Shown here in pieces: positions 28,727-38,123 of a stretch of DNA of 56,347 nucleotides (within the stretch, counting starts at the first letter, position 1; the number at the start of each line of letters is the position of its first letter). Origin of the DNA: Ectothiorhodospiraceae bacterium. GTDB taxonomy: Bacteria > Pseudomonadota > Gammaproteobacteria > SZUA-152. The position numbers were made by a program, and so were the translations under genes. Under the pieces are notes generated by a model. That model did not search any database. It was given only the letters and a program-made list of their open reading frames with translations, and was not told where the DNA came from. The stretch is taken from contig NVUB02000123.1 in assembly GCA_002401775.2 (NCBI GenBank), positions 1 through 56,347 of the forward strand. Reading direction: 5' to 3'.

Positions 28727-29484
28727 GATTACAAAGAGTGAACGTGTTGAGCTTGTTAATGCTTCTACTGGTTATGTTGATGCCTTCTTCGTGGGCGGCA
28801 GCGAGCAGTGGCGTAAAACTGGACGAAGCCAATATTCAAATTGAAGATCGCGACGCTATTAAACGCGGCGCAAAACTCTTTGTTCAGTACTGCCTCAACT
28901 GTCACTCTGCTGAGTTAATGCGCTATAGCCGAATTGGTCAGGATTTAGGAATGACGAAAGAGGAAGTGCGTCGGGATTTGATTACGACTGGCGCCAAACC
29001 TGGTGGGGTCATGACAGTAGCGATTGATAAAGAGGATGCTACCCGCTGGTTTGGTAAGGCCCCACCCGATTTGTCGGTCATTTCACGTGCCCGTGGCGTT
29101 GATTGGTTGTATACCTATTTACGCTCTTTTTACCGTGATACGTCACGCCCCTGGGGTGTTAACAATACCGTGTTTAAGGATGTCGGAATGCCTCATGTGT
29201 TGTGGGAATTACAGGGGCTACAAGCACCGGTAATTGAATCTATTGTCGATATTAATGGCAACACACAAGAACATATCGTTGGCTTTACGTTGGTGCAAAA
29301 AGGCCAAATGGATGCGCAGACCTACGACGACACGGTGCGGGACCTGGTGACTTTTCTTGACTATCTTGGCGAACCCAGCAAGCTGCAACGACTTGCTTTG
29401 GGTAAGTGGGTATTATTGTTTCTAGCCGGATTGTTGGTGCTGGTTATCTTGCTGAAAAAAGAATATTGGAGAGATATCCACTGA
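28723..29484 (+). CDS. petC: Cytochrome c1 of the bc1 complex
   Basis: 253 residues. A signal peptide ([17 protein letters not shown]) precedes the haem motif CLNCH near residue 60, and a C-terminal membrane anchor ([16 protein letters not shown]) closes the protein. It is separate from petB rather than fused. It overlaps petB by ATGA. The petABC order followed by sspA-sspB is a conserved gammaproteobacterial arrangement. Confidence 0.95.
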   Translation: MRLQRVNVLSLLMLLLVMLMPSSWAAASSGVKLDEANIQIEDRDAIKRGAKLFVQYCLNCHSAELMRYSRIGQDLGMTKEEVRRDLITTGAKPGGVMTVAIDKEDATRWFGKAPPDLSVISRARGVDWLYTYLRSFYRDTSRPWGVNNTVFKDVGMPHVLWELQGLQAPVIESIVDINGNTQEHIVGFTLVQKGQMDAQTYDDTVRDLVTFLDYLGEPSKLQRLALGKWVLLFLAGLLVLVILLKKEYWRDIH

Positions 29485-29671
29485 TTTTTGTTGAGTTGTA
29501 TTAGAGATGATACGGTTTGATTTAGGCTTATTTCTGAATGTTTAGGTTGATGTAAATAACTTAAAAATCAGTGTCTTACAACTATTTTCAGGCATTTCTC
29601 CAGAAGTCGGGTACAATGCTCGTTTTTTCCGTCCCACTATTTTATCGCGCTCAGTCGCTGGAGAAACCGTA

Positions 29672-30295
29672 ATGGCAGTTGTGGCCAATAGAAAATCTAT
29701 CATGAATCTCTTTACGGGTGTAAGCGATATTTACAGCCACCGTGTCCGCATTGTGCTGGCCGAAAAAGGCATAAATTTTGAGTCCGTCAATGTTGACCTC
29801 TCAAATCCTCCTGAGGATTTGATGGAGCTTAATCCTTATGGTTCAGTACCGACTTTAGTGGACCGTGACCTGGTGCTTTATGACGCACAGGTGATCATGG
29901 AATATTTGGATGAGCGTTTCCCTCACCCACCCTTAATGCCTGTTGACCCGGTCTCCCGTGCACAAAGTCGTATGACATTGCATCGGGTCCAGAGGGATTG
30001 GGACACCCTTGTGAGAAAAATGACGAAAAGTAGTGAAAAGGCAGCCGCTGCCAAAGAACTGACTGATAGTATTACCGTTATCGCTCCGATTTTTGACCAA
30101 AAAACGTATTTTATGAGTGACGAATTATCGTTGCTGGATTGTGCCATTGCCCCAATTTTGTGGCGTTTGCCACAGTTTGGTATTACCTTGCCTTCTACGG
30201 CTAAGTCGGTCGAAGTGTATGCGGAACGTCTGTTTGCAATGGACTCTTTCCAGGCCAGCTTAACCGAAAAGGAACGAGAAATTCGCGAAGGCTAA
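29672..30295 (+). CDS. sspA: Stringent starvation protein A
   Basis: 207 residues with the glutathione S-transferase-like fold of SspA: MNLFTGVSDIYSHRVRIVLAEKG, then NPYGSVPTLVDRDLVLYDA and IMEYLDERFPHPPLMP. SspA binds RNA polymerase and affects stationary-phase and acid-stress transcription in related bacteria. The leader contains a plausible -10 box TACAAT about 50 bases before the start. It pairs with sspB downstream. Confidence 0.93.
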   Translation: MAVVANRKSIMNLFTGVSDIYSHRVRIVLAEKGINFESVNVDLSNPPEDLMELNPYGSVPTLVDRDLVLYDAQVIMEYLDERFPHPPLMPVDPVSRAQSRMTLHRVQRDWDTLVRKMTKSSEKAAAAKELTDSITVIAPIFDQKTYFMSDELSLLDCAIAPILWRLPQFGITLPSTAKSVEVYAERLFAMDSFQASLTEKEREIREG

Positions 30296-30402
30296 TTTTG
30301 AAAAGTTGATTTTTTCTTATGTAGGGTACTGATTAATCGCACTCACAAGGGTGTTTTTATCAGTACACCTTTATAACTGTTAGCGTAAAATACCCGTTAA
30401 AA

Positions 30403-30448
30403 TTTGTATAAACCGGAATCGTGATGGTTGGATTCTGGTTTATACAAA
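30403..30448. repeat. 18-bp inverted repeat between sspA and sspB
   Basis: TTTGTATAAACCGGAATC (30403-30420) pairs with 30431-30448 with one mismatch around a 10-base loop. No T-run follows, so it is more likely an mRNA-stabilising or regulatory hairpin than a terminator. Confidence 0.6.
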
Positions 30449-30556
30449 CGCTGGTTCACACTGGGCGTTGGTTTACCCTAATAGACGTTGAGAGTTTGCA
30501 GACTCTTCGAAAAATTCGCCTGTAAAAAATGACCTTCTCGAGTAATAAAGATACCC

Positions 30557-30955
30557 ATGAGCGAAATGAATTCCAGTCGCCCTTATTTAATGCGCGCCGT
30601 GTATGAATGGATTGTCGATAACAATTTGACGCCGTATTTGTTGGTCAATGCTCTGCTACCGGAGGTCTATGTGCCGCAGGAGCATGTGAGTAACGGTAAA
30701 ATTATTCTCAATATTGCCCCAGAGGCGGTGCAAAATCTGGATATGAGCGGTCTGGAAGTGAGTTTCCATGCACGTTTTGGCGGGAAGCCCATGCAGGTTC
30801 ATGTGCCTGTCGCTGCCGCTATGGCCATTTATGCGCGTGAGAATGGGCGCGGCATGGTCTTTAATGATGACGAAGATAATAGCCCTGAACCCCATCAGGG
30901 GTCTGAATCCAAAAAAGACAAGTCCAGTGGGCCGCAACTACGCGTTGTAAAATAA
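30557..30955 (+). CDS. sspB: ClpXP protease specificity-enhancing factor SspB
   Basis: 132 residues. The start is MSRPYL-like (NSSRPYLMRAVYEWIVDN) and the core is PYLLVNA...VPQEHV...IVLNI-like...ARFGGKP. An acidic linker leads to the C-terminal ClpX-binding tail (PQLRVVK). SspB delivers ssrA-tagged proteins to ClpXP. The last codons and stop are followed by a small direct duplication (GTTGTAAAATAACCGC twice), so the tail has been partly duplicated in non-coding DNA. Confidence 0.93.
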   Translation: MSEMNSSRPYLMRAVYEWIVDNNLTPYLLVNALLPEVYVPQEHVSNGKIILNIAPEAVQNLDMSGLEVSFHARFGGKPMQVHVPVAAAMAIYARENGRGMVFNDDEDNSPEPHQGSESKKDKSSGPQLRVVK

Positions 30956-30998
30956 CCGCGTTGTAAAATAACCGCAAAGTGAATGAAAGGCCGCACTA

Positions 30999-31583
30999 TC
31001 AGGAGACGTTTACCGTCTTTTGAGGCGTTAGTAATGCTCCCAGAATAATGCCACAAATCCCACCATAAAGATGGGCGTCAACAATCACTGTACCACCGGC
31101 CGTTGCTTGTGAGCCGGGTAGTGGTCCTGCAAATTGCTCCCAGATCAGTTTCCCCGCGACGGCAATGAGCAGCAAATAGGCGCTGCGACTCCCATTGCGG
31201 ATATCGGCGATAACTCCTGCGGTCAACATGCCGTGCAACACACCGGATAGACCGACGTACCAAACCAGTTCTGGATTTAAAACGAGCAGCCCAAAGCTGG
31301 TACCCAACATCAGTCCTGCGAGGATGAGTAACCATTGTGTATTTGAATACACGCCGACGGTTAAGGCCCAAATAAGTGCCAGCCCGGCAACGTTCATGGA
31401 CAAGTGTGACCAGCCTAAATGGGCCAGATGGCCGCTGAAAATGCGCCAAACTTGACCGTGCAGTATAGCTTCGCGTTCATATCGGAAAAATGCAGAAAAC
31501 TCGGAACCTCCCAGGGTAATAAGCGTCACACACAATGCGAGTAATAGCGGCAGGCGATGGGGGGAAAGTTGTGAAAGCGTCAT
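30999..31583 (-). CDS. rrtA: Rhombosortase-type rhomboid intramembrane serine protease
   Basis: 194 residues with about six helices. The rhomboid catalytic pair is visible: serine in VGLSGVLHG and histidine in DAHLYGG. Early WSHLSMNVAGL matches the family. Its small size and its position beside T2SS genes point to rhombosortase, which processes GlyGly-CTERM proteins after type II secretion in related bacteria. No GlyGly-CTERM substrate is encoded in the window. It is convergent with sspB and diverges from gspG. Confidence 0.85.
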   Translation of the reverse strand: MTLSQLSPHRLPLLLALCVTLITLGGSEFSAFFRYEREAILHGQVWRIFSGHLAHLGWSHLSMNVAGLALIWALTVGVYSNTQWLLILAGLMLGTSFGLLVLNPELVWYVGLSGVLHGMLTAGVIADIRNGSRSAYLLLIAVAGKLIWEQFAGPLPGSQATAGGTVIVDAHLYGGICGIILGALLTPQKTVNVS

Positions 31584-31766
31584 AAACTTTTTTTACAGGT
31601 TGGTTACACTAAAGTTTGTGTGTGATTAGCCGCAAAACGAGGTGCCAAAGGCGCAAAACAGTCTGTCTTGCTAACGTACTCCTTAGTAAAGGGGCCGACT
31701 AGTGTTAGAATCTGCCCCGTTATGCGTCATTAGTATATAAGGTCAGTGTAAAGAATGGAGATAAAC

Positions 31767-32207
31767 GTGTTAAACAAACAATATTTACCGGGAAAACAGA
31801 CCGGTTTCACCCTGATTGAAGTCATGGTGGTGGTGGTTATTCTTGGTATCTTGGCCGCGATTGTCGTACCGCGTGTCATGGATCGTCCTGATGCAGCGCG
31901 TATTACCAAGGCTCGCGCGGATATCCGTGCCATGGAGAGCGCCCTAAACCTCTATAAGCTTGATAATTTTGTATATCCAAACACCGACCAAGGCTTGGTT
32001 GCCCTGGTCAGTAAACCCAGCGGGACTCCTGAGCCCCGCAACTGGAAAAAGTATATGGATCGTTTGCCGAAAGACCCTTGGGGAAATCAGTATCAGTATC
32101 TTTCCCCAGGAGTGCAGGGGACTATTGATGTCTTTTCACTGGGTTCCGATGGCCAGCAGGGTGGTAGCGATGCTAGCGCCGATGTTGGTAACTGGGATCT
32201 GCAATAG
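31767..32207 (+). CDS. gspG: Type II secretion major pseudopilin GspG
   Basis: 146 residues from the GTG at 31767, preferred because GGAG lies six bases upstream. The ATG at 31755 overlaps that box and would only lengthen the leader by four residues. A type IV prepilin leader ends at KQTG before FTLIEVMVVVVILGILAA. The core shows YKLDNFVYPNTDQGL and DPWGNQYQY, diagnostic for the major pseudopilin. It is the first gene of the gspG-N run and would form the inner-membrane-anchored pseudopilus shaft. Confidence 0.93.
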   Translation: MLNKQYLPGKQTGFTLIEVMVVVVILGILAAIVVPRVMDRPDAARITKARADIRAMESALNLYKLDNFVYPNTDQGLVALVSKPSGTPEPRNWKKYMDRLPKDPWGNQYQYLSPGVQGTIDVFSLGSDGQQGGSDASADVGNWDLQ

Positions 32208-32345
32208 CGTCCGGCAAGCCGTTAGAGTTACTTTCGCATTTGACGTCGGCGGGCTGTAATATTGTGTCCCGTCTTGCGTCTGGCTTGCTTCGTTTCTGAT
32301 TCCGATTCGTGCCAGGATGCTGCGGTTATTACCCCTCAAAAAACA

Positions 32346-32873
32346 ATGTCTGAGATAGGAAAAACACACAATCGATGTCTGCGTATGGCGGGCTTTACCC
32401 TGCTCGAATTGCTGGCGGTGATCCTGATTATCGGCATTATTATCAGTTTCGCCACGATCTCGATTGGTCAAAACAGTAGCAGGATTGTGCAGGATGAAGT
32501 AGAGAGACTGCGAGGTTTGATACAGCTGGCCAGCACTGAATCTGTGTTGCAGGGGCGTGAACTGGCGCTGGAATTTGACCGCAACAAGTACCAGTTTCTG
32601 GAACAAGGCGAAAAAGACTGGCTTCCTCTAGCGGACGATAAATTGTTTCGTGAACGTCCCTTGCCTGAGGCCGTCGAGTTGGCGTTGCTGTTGGAAGGTA
32701 TTGAAACCAGCTTCCGGGATAAAAAAAACCTGCCGCGTGTTTTTATCCTATCCAGTGGCGAACTGACTCCTTTTATCATGACACTGAAAACCGATGAGGG
32801 TGAAGAATTTACCCTGGAAGGGCAGTCCAATGGCAAGTTGCTTGTTCAGCAGATAAGTGACAATGAGCGCTAG
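32346..32873 (+). CDS. gspH: Type II secretion minor pseudopilin GspH
   Basis: 175 residues from the ATG at 32346. The prepilin motif AGFTLLELLAVILIIGI follows a short leader. The rest fits the GspH tail: many acidic residues, then FVLSSGELTPF-like. No good ribosome-binding site is seen, so starts at 32385 or a TTG at 32262 are alternatives, the latter giving an over-long leader. It overlaps gspI. Confidence 0.85.
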   Translation: MSEIGKTHNRCLRMAGFTLLELLAVILIIGIIISFATISIGQNSSRIVQDEVERLRGLIQLASTESVLQGRELALEFDRNKYQFLEQGEKDWLPLADDKLFRERPLPEAVELALLLEGIETSFRDKKNLPRVFILSSGELTPFIMTLKTDEGEEFTLEGQSNGKLLVQQISDNER

Positions 32874-33273
32874 AGCCCAAAAGCACGTATCGCGCTATAG
32901 CCGACATTCTGCTCGGTGTCAGGGCTTTACACTGTTGGAAGTGATGGTGGCATTGGCGGTCATTGCCTTTTCTCTGGCCGCAGCGACCAGTGCAATCTCC
33001 GGTAACTCTCGCAATGCCTCCGGTCTGCAGCAACGCACCTATGCCCATTGGGTCGCCATGAACAAGATGACCGAGCTGCACATTGGTCGCCAATGGCCTT
33101 CTCTCTCAACCAAGAAAGGCAGTGCATTACTGGCGCGCCATGAATGGTTTTGGGCAGTAAAAACCACAAAAACACCCAATCCGATGATTCGCCGGGTAGA
33201 CGTGATGGTGCGCTCTGAAGAAGACGATGAATCGCCACTGGTGACCTTAACAGGCTTTGTCGGACGGCCATGA
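32863..33273 (+). CDS. gspI: Type II secretion minor pseudopilin GspI
   Basis: 136 residues from the ATG at 32863, inside the gspH end (11-base overlap). It has the prepilin motif QGFTLLEVMVALAVIAFS, then NKMTELHIGRQWP and a C-terminal strand region, typical of GspI. An in-frame GTG at 32857 would add two residues. It overlaps gspJ by four bases. Confidence 0.88.
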   Translation: MSARAQKHVSRYSRHSARCQGFTLLEVMVALAVIAFSLAAATSAISGNSRNASGLQQRTYAHWVAMNKMTELHIGRQWPSLSTKKGSALLARHEWFWAVKTTKTPNPMIRRVDVMVRSEEDDESPLVTLTGFVGRP

Positions 33274-33944
33274 TGCTTCAGCGTACTCTGCAAAAACATC
33301 GTCAACTTAATCGGCAGCTATGTTGCCAACAAGGCCGCCAGCCCGCCCAGCAGGGCGGCTTCACTTTGTTGGAATTGTTAGTGTCGTTGGGGATTTTTGC
33401 CTTGCTGGCAGCAATGGCCTATAGCGGGCTCAACAGTGTGATGACGGCGCGCCAGATCACCACGCAACATGCGGAGCGATTAGGGCAGTTACAAATGACT
33501 TTTTTATGGATAAGCCGAGACATAGAACAGGCCATTAATCGCAGTATACGGGATGAATATGCCGAAGTTCGCCCCGCCATGCTGGGGGTGGAAACGGGCC
33601 GATATCAACTGGAATTGACCCGAACCGGGTGGCGTAACCCCGCAGGTCGGTCACGCAGTAGCTTGCAACGCGTTGCATACGGCGTGCGTGACGGCGAATT
33701 AATTCGCGCTTATTGGAACGTGTTGGACAGAGCGCAAGACAGTAAACCCTTGGAAAGTGTGTTGCTTGATGGCGTGGATAAACTAGAGCTTCGTTTCCTG
33801 AATAGTAGCAATAATTGGCAAAACTCCTGGCCGAGCAGTCAGCTAGGCGGGAGCGCGAGTCTGTTACCACCCAAGGCCGTAGAAGTCACACTGGAAACTG
33901 AGGCCGAAGGGCGAATTACGCGCCTGTTTCGGGTACCGAGTTAA
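33270..33944 (+). CDS. gspJ: Type II secretion minor pseudopilin GspJ
   Basis: 224 residues. The leader is longer than usual and Gln-rich (about 30 residues), ending GGFTLLELLVSLGIFALLA. The tail has FLWISRDIEQAI and LLDGVDKLELRFLN, both seen in GspJ. It overlaps gspI by ATGA and gspK by one base, so translation is coupled through the block. Confidence 0.88.
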   Translation: MMLQRTLQKHRQLNRQLCCQQGRQPAQQGGFTLLELLVSLGIFALLAAMAYSGLNSVMTARQITTQHAERLGQLQMTFLWISRDIEQAINRSIRDEYAEVRPAMLGVETGRYQLELTRTGWRNPAGRSRSSLQRVAYGVRDGELIRAYWNVLDRAQDSKPLESVLLDGVDKLELRFLNSSNNWQNSWPSSQLGGSASLLPPKAVEVTLETEAEGRITRLFRVPS

Positions 33945-34924
33945 TGATGTGGTTTAATCCAAAAAGCAAACAAAAAGGCGTGGCGCTGATTACGGCCTTA
34001 TTGATTTCAGCGCTAGTGACCGTAGTCGCGGTGGCCATGGCCTCGCGTCAGCAGTTAGATATCCGACGCACAGGCAATATGCTGGAAGCTGACCAGGCCT
34101 ATATGTACGCCCTTGCCGCAGAAACCTGGGCTATTCAGATGTTAAAGGACGATCGTCGAAATAACCAAATTGATTCACTTGACGAGGACTGGGCCGTTAA
34201 ATTGCCGCCTATTCCCGTTGAAGGTGGTGTGATCAGCGGTAGCATAGAAGACATGCAGGGGCGTTTTAACCTCAATAACCTGGTTGATGCGCAAAATAAA
34301 CTGGACCCGGAACAGGTCAGAATCTTACAGTCGATACTGTCACACGTTAGCCAAGTGAATGAAAAAGTACAGCTGTCCCCCTTTGTGGCCAATCGTGTGG
34401 CAGACTGGATTGACCCCAACCTTAATGCTTTGGCCGATGGTGCCGAAGATTTATTATATCTGGGGGGTGACCCGGTGCCCTACCGCACCGCGAACCAGCC
34501 TATGGCCAGCCCGAGTGAGTTGGCAGCCGTAGCCGGAGTTTCTCTACAGGATATGGCCGCACTGTTGCCTTTTGTGAGTGCATTGCCGAGAGAGGATGGG
34601 GCCGCATCGGCGACGCCATTGAACGTAAATACGGCACCAGAAATGGTGTTGATGAGTTTGCATCGGGACATCACTCCACGCATAGCGGCGGAGTTGAATG
34701 AATCGCGGTTAGACTCGCCATTTGAAAATGTGACTGAATTTGTGAATCAATTGCGAAATGATTATGAGATAACACTGGCTCCGGCATTAGTCACCGTGAG
34801 CAGTCATTATTTTTTAGTGAGTAGTGACGCCTCTATTGGCCGTACGCGGATACGCATGTACAGTCTATTAGTGAGAAATAACAATGGCATTAACGTACTG
34901 AGCAGAGGAATCGGGACATATTAA
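33944..34924 (+). CDS. gspK: Type II secretion minor pseudopilin GspK
   Basis: 326 residues, the large tip pseudopilin. A degenerate prepilin segment (KGVALITALLISALVTVVAVAMASRQQLDIRR) is followed by the GspK helical domain: GRFNLNNLVD, SPFVANRVADWID and the NVNTAPEMVLMSL motif. The start overlaps the gspJ stop. The segment lacks the usual Phe of the other pseudopilins, which is normal for GspK. Confidence 0.9.
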   Translation: MMWFNPKSKQKGVALITALLISALVTVVAVAMASRQQLDIRRTGNMLEADQAYMYALAAETWAIQMLKDDRRNNQIDSLDEDWAVKLPPIPVEGGVISGSIEDMQGRFNLNNLVDAQNKLDPEQVRILQSILSHVSQVNEKVQLSPFVANRVADWIDPNLNALADGAEDLLYLGGDPVPYRTANQPMASPSELAAVAGVSLQDMAALLPFVSALPREDGAASATPLNVNTAPEMVLMSLHRDITPRIAAELNESRLDSPFENVTEFVNQLRNDYEITLAPALVTVSSHYFLVSSDASIGRTRIRMYSLLVRNNNGINVLSRGIGTY

Positions 34925-34959
34925 TCGACACCAGATAACCGTCCCTGAAAACAAAAAAC

Positions 34960-36369
34960 GTGCGAAAACAACTTTTTATTCAACTATCAACGCCCTTTGA
35001 CGGGCTACCCGTCGCCGACATTGACCAAGAGGATAGTGGTGGAGAGTCAGTGGCAAATATCCCCGCTAGTTGGGTGCTGCGTGACGACGACCGTCCCGCA
35101 GGCACGCTGTTTCATGGCAGCCTCAACGATGCGGCAGAACAGGCCTCCGGCGCGCGGGTTAGTGTATTAGTACCCGGTGCCGATGTGTTGCTGGCACAGG
35201 TTGAACTACCCGCCATGAAAGCCCAACGTCTGGTCAAGGCCGTGCCTTTTGCCCTGGAAGATCACCTCGCCGAAGATGTGGATGACCTGCACGTGGCCAT
35301 TGGTCAACGAGATGCACAAGGGAAAGTCGCCAATGCCGTCGTATCCCGTACCCGCTTGGATGCCTGGTTAGCGATACTGAAAGCCGCCGGCTTGCAAGCC
35401 GATGTGGTCACCCCTGAACTGTTTGGCGTGCACTGGGAAGCCAGTAATGACTCAACGGGTGGAGATGCCAGCGAAACGGCGGCGGGTGATGAGTCCGGGC
35501 AGGTTCATTGGTCCATGCTCATTGATGGTCAGGCAGGCTTGTTACGCACCGGTGCGCAGACCGGTTTGGCCTTTGATATGTCCAATCTGATCTCTGTTAT
35601 TCAAGCCAACATAGTCGATGCGGGCGATTTTTTGCCAGCACACCTGTGGCTGACACTCTGTGGCGGCGCAAATGTTGGTGTTGGTGATGACCCATCCAGC
35701 ACAAACACCTTTGCCGATTCTGAACAGCATCAAGCCTTGGCGGCGCTGTGTACAGAGCAGGGTATAGAATTGTCGTTAGACACGGAAGGTGAAGCTCGCG
35801 GCATCGCCCTCGCGCAAGGCTTTGATGAGCAACATGCCATTAACCTCCTGCAAGGTGATTACAGCCGCAAAGAACAACTGGAAAAGCTGTTCCGCCCGTG
35901 GCGACCCACATTGATGCTTGCCGGCGCGTGGCTGTTACTACAAGTCGGAATGTTAACGGTTGAATACAATCAATTGTCTTCACATGACGATGCATTGAAA
36001 GAACAGATAGAAGCGGTCTACCGTGACGCCTTTCCGCAATCGCGCAATATAGTGAACCCCAAAGTGCAAATGCAGCGTGGGTTGGACAAGCTGCGTGGTG
36101 ATGGCGGCCAAAGCGATGGGTTATTGCCGCTAATAGCCAAAATGGGTGCCGTATTGAAAGATACACCGGGTGCTTCACTACGCACGTTGCGATACAAGAA
36201 AAATAAACTGGATGTCGATATCGACATACCTGACCTGCAAAGCCTGGATAAACTCAAGCAACGCTTGAGCACAGAAGCTAACTTATCCGTTGAAATTGTG
36301 TCGGCATCCTCACGTGAGGGCAAAGTAGAAAGCCGCTTGTCCCTGAAAGCCACAGGAGGTAGCCAATGA
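34960..36369 (+). CDS. gspL: Type II secretion inner-membrane protein GspL
   Basis: 469 residues from a GTG with no obvious ribosome-binding site. The cytoplasmic actin-like domain opens with VPGADVLLAQVELPAMKAQR and VPFALEDHLAEDVDDLH, which are diagnostic. A single membrane helix (about 316-336) precedes a periplasmic ferredoxin-like domain. GspL links the GspE ATPase to the membrane platform, but no gspE lies in this window. It overlaps gspM by four bases. Confidence 0.9.
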   Translation: MRKQLFIQLSTPFDGLPVADIDQEDSGGESVANIPASWVLRDDDRPAGTLFHGSLNDAAEQASGARVSVLVPGADVLLAQVELPAMKAQRLVKAVPFALEDHLAEDVDDLHVAIGQRDAQGKVANAVVSRTRLDAWLAILKAAGLQADVVTPELFGVHWEASNDSTGGDASETAAGDESGQVHWSMLIDGQAGLLRTGAQTGLAFDMSNLISVIQANIVDAGDFLPAHLWLTLCGGANVGVGDDPSSTNTFADSEQHQALAALCTEQGIELSLDTEGEARGIALAQGFDEQHAINLLQGDYSRKEQLEKLFRPWRPTLMLAGAWLLLQVGMLTVEYNQLSSHDDALKEQIEAVYRDAFPQSRNIVNPKVQMQRGLDKLRGDGGQSDGLLPLIAKMGAVLKDTPGASLRTLRYKKNKLDVDIDIPDLQSLDKLKQRLSTEANLSVEIVSASSREGKVESRLSLKATGGSQ

Positions 36370-36854
36370 AAGACTGGATAATGGGGCTGGAAACGAACGA
36401 GCGCCGCATGTTGTTGGGTGGCGGTGGTTTATTGCTGGTGATGTTTTTGTATCTCGGTATCTGGGAACCCCTAGTGACCGGTGTTGATGAATTGCGCGTG
36501 AGCACCGTGCAACAAGAAACATTGTTGGTGTGGATGCGTGGTGCCGCACAAGAAGTTAAACAGCTAAGGGGAAGTGGCGGTCAAAAAACAAAACAAACGG
36601 GCGGCGGCTCGCTGCTGAGCCTTGTTGACCGCACAGCCAAAGCCGCCCGGCTCGGACCCGCACTAAAACGCGTTCAGCCCGATGGGGAAGACAAAGTCCG
36701 TGTCTGGCTGGAGTCCGCCAGTTTTGATGACCTAGTACGCTGGCTATCGACATTGGACACTCGTCACGACGTCCAGGCGGTCAGCAGTGTTTTTCAGGCC
36801 GTTGAAGCCACAGGCCGTGTCGATGCACGACTGGTATTTGAAACGGGTCGCTAA
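36366..36854 (+). CDS. gspM: Type II secretion inner-membrane protein GspM
   Basis: 162 residues. A short cytoplasmic start (LETNERRMLL) leads into one membrane helix, then a periplasmic domain with WMRGAAQEVKQLRG and a ferredoxin-like fold. Size and position, overlapping gspL, make GspM secure. It pairs with GspL in the assembly platform. Confidence 0.9.
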   Translation: MKDWIMGLETNERRMLLGGGGLLLVMFLYLGIWEPLVTGVDELRVSTVQQETLLVWMRGAAQEVKQLRGSGGQKTKQTGGGSLLSLVDRTAKAARLGPALKRVQPDGEDKVRVWLESASFDDLVRWLSTLDTRHDVQAVSSVFQAVEATGRVDARLVFETGR

Positions 36855-36963
36855 CACGTTACGAATCAGTAACTCGAAAGCGAAACAGGCGGCTGACGAT
36901 CACTAACGATCATCAGCCCGTCACTCTTCTAATCTGTGTAACCTTAAGCAAGATATTCCGAAT

Positions 36964-37764
36964 ATGAAACTGTTCTCCCGTTTACGACATTTGCCACTTC
37001 TGGTTTTTGGCCTACTGGTTTATCTAGTCGCGCTAGTGCTGAATTTTCCCGCCGAACGCGCCTATGCCCATTGGAAAGCCAGCGAACAATCATCACGAAT
37101 ATTGGCATTATCTTCTATCAGTGGCAGCGTTTGGTCAGGCAAAGCAGGCGTTGCACTCATACAAGGACAGACGCTTGAAAACATAGAATGGAACATTCGG
37201 CCCTGGTCATTATTGTTTGGCCAGGTCGGCCTGGACTGGCGCTTCCAATTACCGGCAGGAAGTGAAAAGAATGGCAGCTATGCACAAGCCAAAACGTCTT
37301 TAGGGCTGGATGGCAGCATCGAATTTTCAACACTGGAAGCGCGAGTGCCCGCCAGCACCATTGCCAAACTCGCACAAGCAGGCGCCTTGCGACCCACAGG
37401 ATCTGTCAGTTTGAACCTCAGTGACGTCGTATGGGACGGACAAAACCTCGTCTCCGCCAATGGCAGAGTCGTCTGGCACAGTGCAGGAATCACCCTGCTA
37501 AAACCACTGCCCTTCGGCGACCAAGCACTCACACTGGAAACCACCGACAACGTCATAAAAGGCGTACTAAAAGACAGCGGCGGGGCATTATCACTCGACG
37601 GAATCGTAACCCTCAACGCCGAAGGAAAATACGAATTCAACGGCAGCCTCGCCGCACGAAACGCCCCCAACCTAGAACGAGCCCTACGCTCACTTGGTCG
37701 ACCAGCAGCCGATGGCCGCATCAAACTTAAACAATCAGGAACACTCGCCAGCTTGGGAATATAA
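36964..37764 (+). CDS. gspN: Type II secretion protein GspN
   Basis: 266 residues. An N-terminal helix (LPLLVFGLLVYLVALVLNFPAE) is followed by a beta-rich domain with SISGSVWSGKAG, IEWNIRPWSLL and SLGRPAADGRIKLKQSG, as expected of GspN. It is the last gene of the operon. The C-terminal codons run straight into a hairpin and a CCA microsatellite, and base composition becomes C/A-rich in the last 150 bases, unlike the upstream genes. Confidence 0.88.
   Translation: MKLFSRLRHLPLLVFGLLVYLVALVLNFPAERAYAHWKASEQSSRILALSSISGSVWSGKAGVALIQGQTLENIEWNIRPWSLLFGQVGLDWRFQLPAGSEKNGSYAQAKTSLGLDGSIEFSTLEARVPASTIAKLAQAGALRPTGSVSLNLSDVVWDGQNLVSANGRVVWHSAGITLLKPLPFGDQALTLETTDNVIKGVLKDSGGALSLDGIVTLNAEGKYEFNGSLAARNAPNLERALRSLGRPAADGRIKLKQSGTLASLGI

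Positions 37765-38123
<359 letters not shown>

Noticed and set aside
30403-30448. Inverted repeat between sspA and sspB as a terminator
   Set aside because: Strong stem but no T-run, and sspB follows in the same direction; kept only as a hairpin.
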